Below, piece after piece: positions 17,292-26,435 of a stretch of 64,000 nt of DNA. This DNA is from JAWVFM01 sp963739355 (GTDB lineage Bacteria; Actinomycetota; Thermoleophilia; Solirubrobacterales; 70-9), in contig CAVUAD010000006.1 in NCBI GenBank assembly GCA_963739355.1, positions 1 through 64,000 of the forward strand, given 5' to 3'. Below the pieces are notes generated by a model. It was not told the DNA's origin, searched no databases, and was given only the letters and a program-made list of their open reading frames with translations. The first letter of the stretch is position 1. Each line of letters opens with the position of its first letter. The translations under genes were made by a program, and so were the position numbers.

Positions 17292-17338
17292 CCCGGCACT
17301 TATCGGTACGGCCGCGCCCGATCTTTAGATTTGCCGCG

Positions 17339-17758
17339 CTAGGCGCGCGCTCTATCCAGGGTCTCGTTGACGAGCCCGTCGGCGGCCGCGTTCTCCTCAC
17401 GCCGCACGCTCCGAATCGACCAAGCGGGAAGCTTGGCAAGGGCCTCAACCGCCTCCGCGTGCAGCGGCTTGAGCCCGGAGTCCTTCACCCGGTACTCGCC
17501 TCGCACCTGCTTGACGATGAGCTCGGAGTCGCCGATGAGCTCCACCTCCGCCGGCGAGAGCTCGCCGGCAAGCCGGATGGCCAGCAGGAGCGCCCTGTAC
17601 TCGGCGACGTTGTTGGTCGTGATCCCAATCGACTCGCCCCGGCGCGCCAGGACGGTGCCGTCCGAATCCGTGACCACGGCGGCGACAGCCGCCCGCCCCG
17701 GGTTTCCGCGCGAGCCCCCGTCGAAGTTCGCGACCACCCGCCGCGGAGCCCCGCTCAT
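17339..17758 (-). CDS. rnhA: ribonuclease HI-family protein
   Basis: This 139-residue protein shows all RNase H fold catalytic segments: FDGGSRGNPG (first Asp), NNVAEYRALLLAI (Glu), GDSELIVKQVRGEY (second Asp), and a late REENAAADGLVN (third Asp). It should degrade RNA in RNA-DNA hybrids. Its start overlaps the stop of the upstream gene by four bases (ATGA), so it is co-translated with the zinc-ribbon protein at 17755-18531. An RNase HII gene occurs at 34.1 kb, so the window encodes both types. Confidence 0.88.
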   Translation of the reverse strand: MSGAPRRVVANFDGGSRGNPGRAAVAAVVTDSDGTVLARRGESIGITTNNVAEYRALLLAIRLAGELSPAEVELIGDSELIVKQVRGEYRVKDSGLKPLHAEAVEALAKLPAWSIRSVRREENAAADGLVNETLDRARA

Positions 17759-18531
17759 GCCGGCGCCAGGATGACCCTGTCCTCATCGTCGAGGGAGGCG
17801 TTCCAGTCGGGGTCGAAATCGCCGAGCTCCGAGAGCTCGCTGCCCTTGCGCACCTCGGTCACCTCGGCGCGCCCGTCGCCGACCTCCACCTCCCACTCGT
17901 ACCAGGAGAGGTCCCAGGCGATGATGATGACGGCCGCGTCGCGCTCCTCGCCCGCGGGTCGCACCGACACCTGGGGGTCCCCGAGCGTCCGCCGCAGCCC
18001 CCCGGCCTGGCGCATCGCCTCGCTGTCATTGAAGATCCGCAGGGCCCGGCCGACCACCTGCTCGTCGGTCAGCTGCTCGGGGAGATCCGACTCGCGGACC
18101 GGGTGGCTCGGCGGCTCGCTCGCCTCCGCGGCCGCCGCGCGCTCGGCCCCCTCCTGCGCCTTTTCGCTGGCCCTGAACTCGGCGATCTGCGCGGCTAGGG
18201 CGTCCTCCTCGTCCGATCGCGACGGCTCGTCAACCGGGGGCGGGGTGATCGGGCCGGGGGCTCGCCGTATGCGGGCCGCGGCGTCGGCCATCCGGCGTCC
18301 CGGCGCAAAACGGCGCCCCCGCTGGCGCTCTCCCGGCCACGACGTGGTCCCGGCGAGAGCCTCCGGCACCCAGCCGCTCGCCTCGGCGCGCGGCTTGCAG
18401 AGCGTGCAGACCGTTCGCGGCTCCCTCGAGGGCGTGAGGTAGCGCCACGAGCGCTCGCCGATCAGCAGGGTGCGCTCGCAGACGTCGCATGTCTCGAATT
18501 CGACGGGCTCGTGCTCCGGCACGGGCGCCAA
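17755..18531 (-). CDS. uncharacterised protein with N-terminal zinc ribbon
   Basis: The N-terminus has two Cys-x2-Cys pairs, CDVC near residue 15 and CTLC near residue 42, which form a likely treble-clef or ribbon zinc site. A charged, partly disordered middle with an Ala/Glu-rich segment (about 105-145) follows, then a C-terminal alpha/beta part with YEWEVEVGDGRAEV. I do not recognise a family. The start is uncertain: TTG at 18531 or GTG at 18522, neither with a clear ribosome binding site. It overlaps rnhA by four bases. Confidence 0.6.
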   Translation of the reverse strand: MAPVPEHEPVEFETCDVCERTLLIGERSWRYLTPSREPRTVCTLCKPRAEASGWVPEALAGTTSWPGERQRGRRFAPGRRMADAAARIRRAPGPITPPPVDEPSRSDEEDALAAQIAEFRASEKAQEGAERAAAAEASEPPSHPVRESDLPEQLTDEQVVGRALRIFNDSEAMRQAGGLRRTLGDPQVSVRPAGEERDAAVIIIAWDLSWYEWEVEVGDGRAEVTEVRKGSELSELGDFDPDWNASLDDEDRVILAPA

Positions 18532-18551
18532 GGTAGCGAACGTTTCGGTGA

Positions 18552-20632
18552 CTACTCGTCGTCTGCCGAGGACGCTGCGGCAATGACCTTCTGCGCCACG
18601 TGCGAGGGAATCTCCTCGTGGCGGAGGAACTCCATTGTGTACTCACCGCGACCACCGGTGATCGCGCGAAGGTCGGGAGCGTAGTCGAGCACCTCCGCCA
18701 TCGGCACCTCGGCCTTGATCTCGGTCGCGGAGCCCTTCGGCTCCATGCCGAGCGGGCGCCCGCGCCGCGAGTTGAGGTCCCCGATCACGTCGCCAACCGA
18801 GTCCTCCGGAACCGAGATCGTCATCTCCATGATCGGCTCGAGCAGATACGGGTCGGCCTCGGCGGCCGCCTGCTTGAACGCCATCGACCCGGCGATCTTG
18901 AAGGCCATCTCCGACGAGTCGACCGTATGGTACTGGCCGTCGTAGAGACGGACGTGGACGTCCTTCATCGGGTACCCGGCGATGACGCCGTCCGCAAGCG
19001 TCTCCTCGATTCCTTTCTCGACGGCCGGGATGAAGCCTCCGGGGATCACGCCGCCCTTGATCCCGTTCTCGAACTCGAAGCCGACGCCCGCCTCGGCCGG
19101 GCTGATCTCGATGTGGCAGTCGCCGAACTGGCCGCGGCCGCCGGTCTGCTTCTTGTAGCGCCCGTGGCCCTTCGACGGCTTGCGAATCGTCTCGATGTAG
19201 GGCACGCGCGGCGGCTTCAGCGCAATCTCGGCGCCGAAGCGCCGCTTCATGCGGTCCACGATGACCTCGACGTGGACCTGCGTGAGCCCGGCGATGATCT
19301 GCTCGCCGGTCTCCGGGTCACGGTGGACGTCCAGCGTGGGGTCCTCCTCGGTGAGCCGGCGAATCGCACTGGCCGCCTTCTCCTCGTCGCCCTTGGACTT
19401 CGGCTCGTACGCGAACGCCATGACGGGCGCCGGAAGCTCCACCTTCGGATAGCGGATCCCGCCGTTCTTCTCGGCGAGGATGTCTCCCGCCCGAGTCTCG
19501 CGTAGCTTGGCGACCGCTCCGATGTCGCCGGGCCCGAGCTCGTCGGTGGAGTTCATCTCCTTCCCGAGTGGCGTCACCAGCTGGCCGATCCGCTCCTTCT
19601 CGGACCGCGTGGTGTTGAGCACGTGCGAGTCCGAGCGGAGTACCCCCTGGCCACCCGCAGCAGGTTGATCCGGCCCGTGTACGGGTCGGCGGTGGTCTTG
19701 AAGACGTAGACGAGGAGGTCGCCATCGGGGTCCTTCTCGACCTCGACCGACTCGCCCTCCGCGTCGAGAGCCTTGCCCGGACCGCGCATGGCCGGCGACG
19801 GGACGTCCTCGACCAGGGCTTCTAGCAACCGGTTCGTCGCCATGTTCTTGGTCGCGATCCCGCACGTGACCGGAAACAGGTGGCCCTCGGTGACGCCCTT
19901 CTTCAGGACCGTGACGATCTCCTCGTGTGAGATCTCCTCGCCCTCGAGGTAACGCTCCATGAGCTCGTCCGAGTTCTCGGCGACCTCGTCCATCAGCTTC
20001 TCGCGGTACTCCTCCGCCCGTGCCTGCAGCTCGTCGGGGATCGGCACCTCGGACGAGTTGCCGCGGTCCTCGCCCGAGTACTCGTAGGCCTTCATGTCGA
20101 TCAGGTCGATGACCCCGCTGGTGGAGTGCTCGGAGCCGATCGGGATCTCCGTGACGACGACGTGCGGGCCGAAGGCGGCCTTCAGCGAGTCCAGGGTGCG
20201 GAAGAAGTCCGCACGCTCGCGGTCGAGCATGTTCACGAAGACCAGGCGCGGGAGCCCCTCCTCCGCGGCGCGGTTCCAGAGGCGCTCCGTGCCCACCTCC
20301 ACCCCGGACACCGCGTTCACGACCACCACGGCCGCGTCCACGACGCGCAGGGCGCCGAGCGTGTCGGCGATGAAGCTCGGCTCGCCGGGCGTGTCGATCA
20401 GGTTGAGCTTGCGCCCGTCGTACTCGAACGAGGCGACCGACGCCCCGATCGACATGCCCCGCTCCTGCTCGTCCTCCTCGAAATCGCCGACGGCCGACCC
20501 GTCATCCACGCTCCCGAGGCGGTTGATCGCCCCCGCCTCGAAGAGCAGGGCCTCCAGGAGACTCGTCTTCCCCGACCCTCGGTGGCCGATCAGGGCGACG
20601 TTGCGGATCCGGTCCGGCGGCTTCGCGGGCAT
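18552..20632 (-). CDS. EF-G2-like translational GTPase, interrupted by a one-base frameshift
   Basis: Two overlapping frames together encode about 693 residues of an elongation factor G-like protein. The N-terminal frame has the P-loop GHRGSGKTS, switch-region ERGMSI and DTPGEPSF. The C-terminal frame has EF-G domains II-V, ending with SVGDVIGDLNSRRGRPLGM. The break lies at about 19643-19648, where a run of five C (plus strand) would restore the frame if it were six. The NKxD specificity motif reads NMLD, and DTPGH is DTPGE, which point to the EF-G2 paralogue rather than canonical fusA. Such proteins bind GTP and ribosomes, but their role is unclear. The homopolymer position makes a sequencing error plausible. 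Confidence 0.8.
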
Positions 20633-20695
20633 CTCACCCGCACCCTATTACTCCTGCACTTTGCGATGACAGGTGCCGAAACGCGCACCTTCCGC

Positions 20696-20733
20696 CACAA
20701 CCTAAACGGGGTCAGACCCTCTTTAGGGTTGTG
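20696..20733. repeat. palindromic repeat, copy 1 (possible terminator)
   Basis: CACAACCTAAA and TTTAGGGTTGTG form an imperfect stem around an inner GGGTCAGACCC palindrome. It lies between the end of the sigma factor gene and the start of the EF-G2-like gene. The same design, with different inner bases, recurs at 28045-28081. It resembles short REP-type palindromes and could also terminate whiG transcription, although no long T run is present. Confidence 0.65.
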
Positions 20734-20745
20734 ACGAGTGCGTGC

Positions 20746-21522
20746 CTAACCCGGGAAGCGGGAACGGAGGGCCAGGACCGCCTTGGTATGCAGCTGCGAG
20801 ACGCGCGACTCGGTGACTCCGAGGACCTCGCCGATCTCGCGGAGCGTGAGGTTCTCGTAGTAGTAGAGGGCGACGACCAGCCGCTCGCGCTCGGGGAGCG
20901 ACTCGATCGCGTCGGCGAGCTGGTCCTTCAGCTCGCCGGTCTGGGCCTCCACCTCGGGGTCGGCCGCGGCGGGATCGCGGATGGTGTCGAGGACGGAGAT
21001 CTGTCCGCCGCCTCCCTCGGGGTCGGCAAACGTCCAGAGGTCGTCGAGCGCAAGGATCGAGGAGTTCGCGATCTCGAGCAGAGCGTTGTTGAAGGCGTCG
21101 ACGTCCATCTCGAGCTGGGCGGCCATCTCCGTGTCGGTCGGCGGGCGGCCGAGCTCGGCCTCGAGGGCCGCGTTGGCCTTCTCGATGTCGCGAGCGCGCG
21201 AACGCACGGAGCGCGGGACCCAGTCGAGGGACCGAAGCTCGTCGATGATCGCGCCCTTGACCCGCGCGACGGCGAAGGTCTCGAACTTGATCTCGCGCTC
21301 GAGCTCGAAGCGCTCGATCGCGCCGATCAGGCCGAGCAGGCCGTAGGAGACGAGATCCGCCTCGTCGACGTGCGAGGGAAGGCTCGACGCCATGCGCCCG
21401 GCGATGAACTTGACGAGTGGCGAGTAGGCGACGACAAGTCGCTCGCGGGCGCGCTCATCGCCGTCCTGCTTGTAGCGACGCCACAGATCACGCAACTCAA
21501 CGGCTTTGACGTTGGTTTCCAT
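20746..21522 (-). CDS. whiG: sigma-28-like RNA polymerase sigma factor (WhiG/FliA type)
   Basis: This 258-residue protein contains sigma-70 regions 2, 3 and 4 and no region 1.1. Region 2 has DEADLVSYGLLGLIGAIERF and the -10-recognition segment FETFAVARVKGAIIDELRSLDWVPRSVR. Region 4 ends with LTLREIGEVLGVTESRVSQLHTKA. The REIG and DWVPRSVR features are typical of the FliA/WhiG group. In actinobacteria WhiG directs developmental genes; in flagellated bacteria FliA directs motility genes. No flagellar gene is present here, so the regulon is unknown. It lies downstream of xerD. Confidence 0.85.
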   Translation of the reverse strand: METNVKAVELRDLWRRYKQDGDERARERLVVAYSPLVKFIAGRMASSLPSHVDEADLVSYGLLGLIGAIERFELEREIKFETFAVARVKGAIIDELRSLDWVPRSVRSRARDIEKANAALEAELGRPPTDTEMAAQLEMDVDAFNNALLEIANSSILALDDLWTFADPEGGGGQISVLDTIRDPAAADPEVEAQTGELKDQLADAIESLPERERLVVALYYYENLTLREIGEVLGVTESRVSQLHTKAVLALRSRFPG

Positions 21523-21569
21523 GCTCGACTTCCCTGCCTAGGCTCCGTGGAAGGTTATACCGGCGATCT

Positions 21570-22463
21570 TCATGCGCGCGGATGGGCTCGTGCGTACTCC
21601 CGGCGCAGACGCCCGGGCTCGACGCGCGTGTAGATCTGTGTGGTCGAGACGCTGGCGTGGCCCAGCAACTCTTGGATGGATCGTAGGTTCGCCCCGCCCT
21701 CGAGGAGGTGTGTCGCGAAGGAGTGACGGAGAACGTGCGGGGAGACGCCTCCCGCGATCGCGGCCTCGCGCACCCAGCGCTCCAGCCGGCGCCTGACGTC
21801 GGAGGTATGCAGGCGCCGCCCCCGGCGCGAGAGGAAGAGCGCCTTCTCGTCCGGCCGCTCCTCGAGCGCGTGCCTGGTGGTGTCCAGGTAGCGCCGCAAA
21901 GCGGCCTGGGCCGGCTCGCCGATCGGCACGATGCGCTCCTTGCGGCCCTTGCCGCGCACCCGCAGGGTCTCCGACTCGAACTCGACGTCGCCGACGTCCA
22001 GTCCGCAGACCTCCTCGGCGCGCAGCCCGCAGGCGTAGGCGAGCTCGAGCATCGCGCGATCGCGGACCGCGAGCGGGTTCGTGGCCGGCACGCGGTCCAG
22101 AAGCCTCGCGGCATCGTCCGGCGAGAGCACCCGCGGCAGGCGCGAGCCTCGCTTCGGGCTTGGCAGGAGCTCCGCGGCGTTCTGCGCGGCGCCCCCGGTC
22201 TTCACCAGGTGGTCGCCGAACGCCCGGATGGCGGCGAGCTTCCTTGCCACGCTCGACCTCGCGAGCCCGCGTTCCGAGAGCGCCGCCGCGTAGCCGCGCA
22301 GGTCGCGGTAGGCCAGCTCGCCGGGTGGCGTTCCGCGGCCGCTCGCCCACTCGCCGAGCTCACCGAGGTCGCCGTGGTAGGCACGAAGGGTGTGCGGCGA
22401 CAGGCTCCGCGACTCGAGCTCCCGCTCGAAGCCTGCGATTGCGTCCTCCCAGTCTCGGTCCAC
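21570..22463 (-). CDS. xerD: tyrosine recombinase XerC/XerD
   Basis: This 297-residue protein has the SAM-like core-binding N-terminal domain and a tyrosine recombinase catalytic domain. Catalytic residues are visible: Arg148 in YACGLRAEEV, Lys near 173, His243 and Arg246 in HVLRHSFATHLL, His269 in LLGHASV, and nucleophile Tyr278 in TQIYTR. This is the standard length and motif set for chromosome-dimer resolution recombinases. The GTG start is at 22463. It is probably transcribed with whiG. It is not next to the tRNA-Gly repeat region and so is not the obvious integrase for it. Confidence 0.9.
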   Translation of the reverse strand: MDRDWEDAIAGFERELESRSLSPHTLRAYHGDLGELGEWASGRGTPPGELAYRDLRGYAAALSERGLARSSVARKLAAIRAFGDHLVKTGGAAQNAAELLPSPKRGSRLPRVLSPDDAARLLDRVPATNPLAVRDRAMLELAYACGLRAEEVCGLDVGDVEFESETLRVRGKGRKERIVPIGEPAQAALRRYLDTTRHALEERPDEKALFLSRRGRRLHTSDVRRRLERWVREAAIAGGVSPHVLRHSFATHLLEGGANLRSIQELLGHASVSTTQIYTRVEPGRLRREYARAHPRA

Positions 22464-22520
22464 AGTCAGTGCCGTTTCGCCGCCGGCCCGCGCACGCCTG
22501 CCGCTGCAAGCGTTCCGGCG

Positions 22521-23561
22521 TCAGTCGCCGATATAGATCGGCGTCCCGAGGGGGACTCGGTCGTAGAGATCCACGACGTCGGGGATCATCATCCGTATGC
22601 ATCCGTGCGATACCGCGCTGCCGATCGAGTCGATCTCGTCGGTGCCGTGGATGCCCGCACCGTTGTAGAAGCCCATCCAGCGGGCCTTGATCGGGTCGTC
22701 GGGCCCCGGCGGGATGACCTTGCCGGCCAGATCCCCCGCCCACGCGCTGTCCGGAACGTGCCAGGACGGGTTGACCTGCTTGTCGTCGATCGTGTAGGTG
22801 CCGGCGGGAGTCTCGAGCCCCTGCATGCCGACGGCGATCGGATAGGTCTTCGCAAGCTTCAGGTTGTCCCAGAGCTTCAACTGGAAGTTGGCGCGGTCCA
22901 CCGTGAGGTACACCGGGTACTTCTGCGCGAGGTCCGCGGTTGTGACCGCCGACTTGGTGCGCTCGACGGGAGCGGCGATCACCCGCCGGCGGTCGCCTGA
23001 CCCCAGCTCGTGGATGAGCAGATGGGTGAGCTTCGACTGGTCGACGCTGACGCCGTCCTTCCCGGCCACGAGGTTCAGCGAGCCCGCTGCCGGCTGGACC
23101 GACGCCTCGGTTGGGTCGCGATCGATCTGCTTGGCGACCTCGTCGACGAACTCGTTGACGCCCTGTCGCGAGTAGCCGACGTGGGCCGGCAGGTTCTGGT
23201 TGACGTCGCCGCCCGTTGCCTCGCGCCACAGGCGCGATGGCAGACCGCCCTCACGACTCGCGGCGTGAGCCGCGTCCAGCATCGAGGGAATGTCCGCGCG
23301 GACGTCGAGCCGGCTGGGCCCGAGCACGTAGTGCACTCCCGCGAACTTCACGGTGATCGGCTGCTCGAGCGGCCTGACCAGGTCGTTGCGGAGCTTGTGG
23401 CGAGCCTGCTTCTCGCTGAGGCCCCCGATCGGCACGCCGCCGACTCGAATGCCGTCGGCGATGTCGTTCGCCTGGGCGCGATCCCACGCATACGCCGCGA
23501 TCGCCGCCGCGATCAGCAACGCCAGCACTCCCACGAGTGCAATCTGCACTCTGCGACCCAC
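22521..23561 (-). CDS. membrane-anchored L,D-transpeptidase (YkuD domain)
   Basis: This 346-residue protein starts with a single hydrophobic anchor (residues 7-27). A vancomycin-resistance-like/peptidoglycan-binding region with VGGVPIGGLSEKQARHKL follows, then a C-terminal YkuD catalytic domain. The active-site signature is complete: HGTDE near residue 307 and SAVSHGCIRM with catalytic Cys near 321. It should form 3-3 cross-links or attach proteins in the cell wall, acting outside the membrane. It is monocistronic, with short gaps on both sides. The start is GTG at 23561. Confidence 0.9.
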   Translation of the reverse strand: MGRRVQIALVGVLALLIAAAIAAYAWDRAQANDIADGIRVGGVPIGGLSEKQARHKLRNDLVRPLEQPITVKFAGVHYVLGPSRLDVRADIPSMLDAAHAASREGGLPSRLWREATGGDVNQNLPAHVGYSRQGVNEFVDEVAKQIDRDPTEASVQPAAGSLNLVAGKDGVSVDQSKLTHLLIHELGSGDRRRVIAAPVERTKSAVTTADLAQKYPVYLTVDRANFQLKLWDNLKLAKTYPIAVGMQGLETPAGTYTIDDKQVNPSWHVPDSAWAGDLAGKVIPPGPDDPIKARWMGFYNGAGIHGTDEIDSIGSAVSHGCIRMMIPDVVDLYDRVPLGTPIYIGD

Positions 23562-23639
23562 ACCACAATCTTAGGGAGCGCCGCACACGGCGCAAGGGCC
23601 GCTCGCGCCTGTGCAAATCGGTTTGCGGCGTCGCCGGCG

Positions 23640-24719
23640 CTAGAGGCCGAGTGGCTCGCGGTCCCCTTCGGCGCCGCGATTGCGCCGCACGTGAGGGCTC
23701 CAGCGCAGGAAGTCCTCGACCTCGCGCTCGTAGTGGTACTCGTCCTCCATCCCGTGCATCACGCCCGCGAGCCGCATGTGCTCGGCAAGGCGGAGCACGG
23801 TCTCGCGCGTGGTGTAGCCGTACTCGAACCCGGTCGCCTTGTAGGCGCGGTTGTCGAGGCCACGGCCGAAGCGCAGCTGGTTCCACATCTCGTCCGGGAC
23901 CCGAACGCCGAGCCGGCGCAGGGGCGCCGACAGGAGCCCGGCGCCGAACGGCGGGATCACCGGCACGGCGAACTTGCCGACCAGGCTGATTGCCTCGCTC
24001 AGCGCGAGGACCCCGTCGCCGGCAACGTTGTAGACCCCCGGAACCTCGCTCACGGCGGCGTGCTCCAGCGCGTGCACCACGTCGTCCTCGTGGACGAACT
24101 GGGTGCGAGGGTCGAAGCCGAGGACCATCGGGACGGCGGGAAGGCCAAGCATCCTGGTGAAGGCCGTGTCGACGTCTGGGCCGAGGACGTTGCTGAAGCG
24201 GAGGATCGTGACCGCCACCTCCGCGCGCCTGCGGGCGAAATCCGCGACCGCGCGCTCGGCCTCCGTGATGTCGCGCTCGAGCCCGGTCCGCGGCGGGTGC
24301 TTGCGGCCCATCACCTCGGTGAAGAACGCCGGGTCGTCCTGCTCGCAGCCATACCAGTGGGCGGAGCTCTTGAAGACGAAGCGCTTCACGGGTGACGTCT
24401 CGCCCTCGCACGCGGCGAGGATGTTCATCGTGCCGATCACGTTGTTCTCGTGCGTCGAGCGCGCACTCGCGCTGACGGAGTTGACCATGAGCCTGGTGTC
24501 GATGACGGTGTCGATCTCCGCGGCGCGGACGATTCGCTGCAGCAGCGAGTGGCGGTTTCCGACCTTGACGAACTCGGTCCGTTCGAGCTCGCGCGTGGGC
24601 TCGTCCTCGTCCACTCCGAGGATCGTCTCGATGTCCTCGAAGCCCTCGAGGGCCTGCGCGAGGCGGCCGCCCCAGTAGCTGGAGATGCCGGTGACGAGGA
24701 TGCGGCGGGCGGGTTCCAT
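23640..24719 (-). CDS. NAD-dependent epimerase/dehydratase (galE2-like)
   Basis: This 359-residue extended SDR has the Rossmann loop ILVTGISSYWGGRLAQAL near residue 8, which deviates from the usual TGxxGxxG. It also has the segment FKSSAHWYGCE and later FVHEDDVVHALEHA. The usual catalytic YxxxK is not evident, so the reaction may differ from classic epimerases. The order epimerase-like gene followed by acyltransferase is like mycobacterial Rv0501 (galE2)/Rv0502, suggesting a linked role in envelope lipids. The substrate is unknown. Confidence 0.75.
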   Translation of the reverse strand: MEPARRILVTGISSYWGGRLAQALEGFEDIETILGVDEDEPTRELERTEFVKVGNRHSLLQRIVRAAEIDTVIDTRLMVNSVSASARSTHENNVIGTMNILAACEGETSPVKRFVFKSSAHWYGCEQDDPAFFTEVMGRKHPPRTGLERDITEAERAVADFARRRAEVAVTILRFSNVLGPDVDTAFTRMLGLPAVPMVLGFDPRTQFVHEDDVVHALEHAAVSEVPGVYNVAGDGVLALSEAISLVGKFAVPVIPPFGAGLLSAPLRRLGVRVPDEMWNQLRFGRGLDNRAYKATGFEYGYTTRETVLRLAEHMRLAGVMHGMEDEYHYEREVEDFLRWSPHVRRNRGAEGDREPLGL

Positions 24720-24732
24720 CAGCTGCGGCGCC

Positions 24733-25662
24733 CTAGCCGAACCAGACCGACTTCCGCTTGGCGATCATGTCGTGGAGGTTCTCCTGGATGCGCGCCCGGA
24801 TCTCCTGCGCGACGGTCTGCACGAGCGCCTTGTCGTGAACGGCGTCGGCGCCGCCGAGCTCGAGCGTGTCGATCGGCTCGAGGAACCGGATCTTGAACTT
24901 GGCCGGAAGGTAGCCGAGCATGCCGAGCGGCCCGAGCCACGGGAAGCTCGGCGTGATCGGGAAGTAGAGGAGCCCGGTGACACGCTGCATGAAGTTGACG
25001 TGCGCGAAGATCGGCGCCGCCTCCTCTGCCCCGACGACGCAGACCGGCACGAGCTTCGCCTCGGCGCGCATCGCGGCCTCCACGAAGCCGCCGCGGCCGA
25101 AGCGGCGAAGCCGGTAGCGGTCGCGGTAGAGCTTCTCGGTGCCCTTGCGGCCCTCGGGGAAGACCAGCACCAGCTGGCGCTCGTCGAAAAGGAGCCGGTG
25201 GACGTTCGCCGGGTGCGCGGCGACGCAGCCGATCTTCGGGATCAGCATCGAGAAGCCGGGGTAGCCCTTGAAGAAGTGCTCGACCGTGATGTGAAGCGGC
25301 CGAGCGCGTGAATGCTCCTCGCGGATGGCCTTCGCGATCACCGCGGCGTCGGGCGGCAGCGCCCCCGAGTGGTTCGAGACCAGGAGCGCCCCGCCGTCGT
25401 CCGGCACGTTCTCGATTCCCTCGACCTCGGCCCGGAACCAGTACCGGTAGAAGAACTCGACGAGGGTCCGGTCGAACATGCCCTCCACCCGCTCCGAGCG
25501 CCCCCAATCGTCGAGCGTTCGCTCCGGCTCGATCGCGGGCAGGAGGTCGCGCCGGTCCTCGCGGCGGGGCGAGCGCTCCTCGGGCGCGGCAAGCTCGCCG
25601 TTTTGCGAGTCCTCCTCTCCAGGCGCGGGCAGGCCGGCGAGGGATGTCCGGTGGGAAGGCAT
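24733..25662 (-). CDS. 1-acyl-sn-glycerol-3-phosphate acyltransferase-like protein
   Basis: This protein of about 309 residues has the PlsC-type acyltransferase fold. The catalytic block reads VSNHSGALPPDA (an NHxG-x4-D variant of HX4D), followed by FPEGRKGTEKL, the conserved substrate-binding block. The first 55 residues are polar and possibly disordered. I chose the ATG at 25662 because GGGAGG precedes it; an upstream ATG at 25674 is possible. It lies 13 bases from the galE2-like gene, consistent with an operon for lipid or glycolipid acylation. Confidence 0.82.
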   Translation of the reverse strand: MPSHRTSLAGLPAPGEEDSQNGELAAPEERSPRREDRRDLLPAIEPERTLDDWGRSERVEGMFDRTLVEFFYRYWFRAEVEGIENVPDDGGALLVSNHSGALPPDAAVIAKAIREEHSRARPLHITVEHFFKGYPGFSMLIPKIGCVAAHPANVHRLLFDERQLVLVFPEGRKGTEKLYRDRYRLRRFGRGGFVEAAMRAEAKLVPVCVVGAEEAAPIFAHVNFMQRVTGLLYFPITPSFPWLGPLGMLGYLPAKFKIRFLEPIDTLELGGADAVHDKALVQTVAQEIRARIQENLHDMIAKRKSVWFG

Positions 25663-25721
25663 CCTGCCTCCCATTGAAGCAACTCGCGCGCCTCAGCCCT
25701 GTCGCCAATATGTTTCCGAGC

Positions 25722-26435
25722 ATGCGCTCCAAGGACGCCGTACGCAAGGAGATCTGGAAGGCCATGGACCGCGAGGGCGTCTCGCGGTTCCCCGGCGCCG
25801 AGGGCCGGATCCCGAACTTCGCCGGCGCGAAGCTCGCGGCGGAGAAGCTGGCGACCCACCGCACCTGGAAGCGCGCCCAGGTGGTGAAGGCCAATCCGGA
25901 CTCGCCGCAGACCCACGTCCGCCGCATGGCCCTCGAGGACGGCAAGCAGCTGATCATGGCCGTACCGCGCCTTCGCGACCGCCACCCCTTCCGGCTCCTC
26001 GACCCTCGCAAGCTCACCAAGGCTCAGACCCGCGAGGCCGCGACGATCAAGGGAGCGCTTCGCCACGGTCGCGTCGTCGCCCTGGAGGAGCTTCCCGAGG
26101 TCGACTTCGTCCTCTGCGGCTCCGTGGCGGTGAACCTCACCGGCGCGCGCCTCGGCAAGGGTGGCGGGTTCTCCGACCTCGAGTACGGCCTGCTGATCGA
26201 CGCGGGGAAGATCGACGAGCACACGACGGTGGCGACAACCGTCCACCCCATTCAGATCCTGCGCGAGCACCTGAAGACGATCGACCACGACCTGCCGGTA
26301 GACCTGATCGCGACCCCCCGGACCCTCATCGAGGTGGAGCGCCAGTATCCGCGGCCGCGCGGCATCCTCTGGGACCACCTCCAGCCGCCCCAGATCCACG
26401 AGATCCCCATCCTGGAGAGAATGGGATACGCATGA
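25722..26435 (+). CDS. 5-formyltetrahydrofolate cyclo-ligase-like protein
   Basis: This protein of about 237 residues has the folate-ligase signature GKGGGFSDLEYGLL near residue 150, an N-terminal IWKAMDREGVSRFPG and a TTVHPIQIL strand. It matches the COG0212-type family, which includes ATP-dependent 5-formyl-THF cyclo-ligases and related proteins. ATG codons at 25710 and 25722 are both possible starts; neither has a clear ribosome binding site. The stop overlaps the alpha/beta hydrolase start by four bases, making an operon of this gene, the hydrolase and a GNAT enzyme. Confidence 0.75.
   Translation: MRSKDAVRKEIWKAMDREGVSRFPGAEGRIPNFAGAKLAAEKLATHRTWKRAQVVKANPDSPQTHVRRMALEDGKQLIMAVPRLRDRHPFRLLDPRKLTKAQTREAATIKGALRHGRVVALEELPEVDFVLCGSVAVNLTGARLGKGGGFSDLEYGLLIDAGKIDEHTTVATTVHPIQILREHLKTIDHDLPVDLIATPRTLIEVERQYPRPRGILWDHLQPPQIHEIPILERMGYA

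Noticed and set aside
15295..17448. Minus-strand open frame of about 717 codons
   Set aside because: It overlaps the secreted protease on the other strand and the diguanylate cyclase in another frame. The protein is Arg/Gly-rich without motifs.
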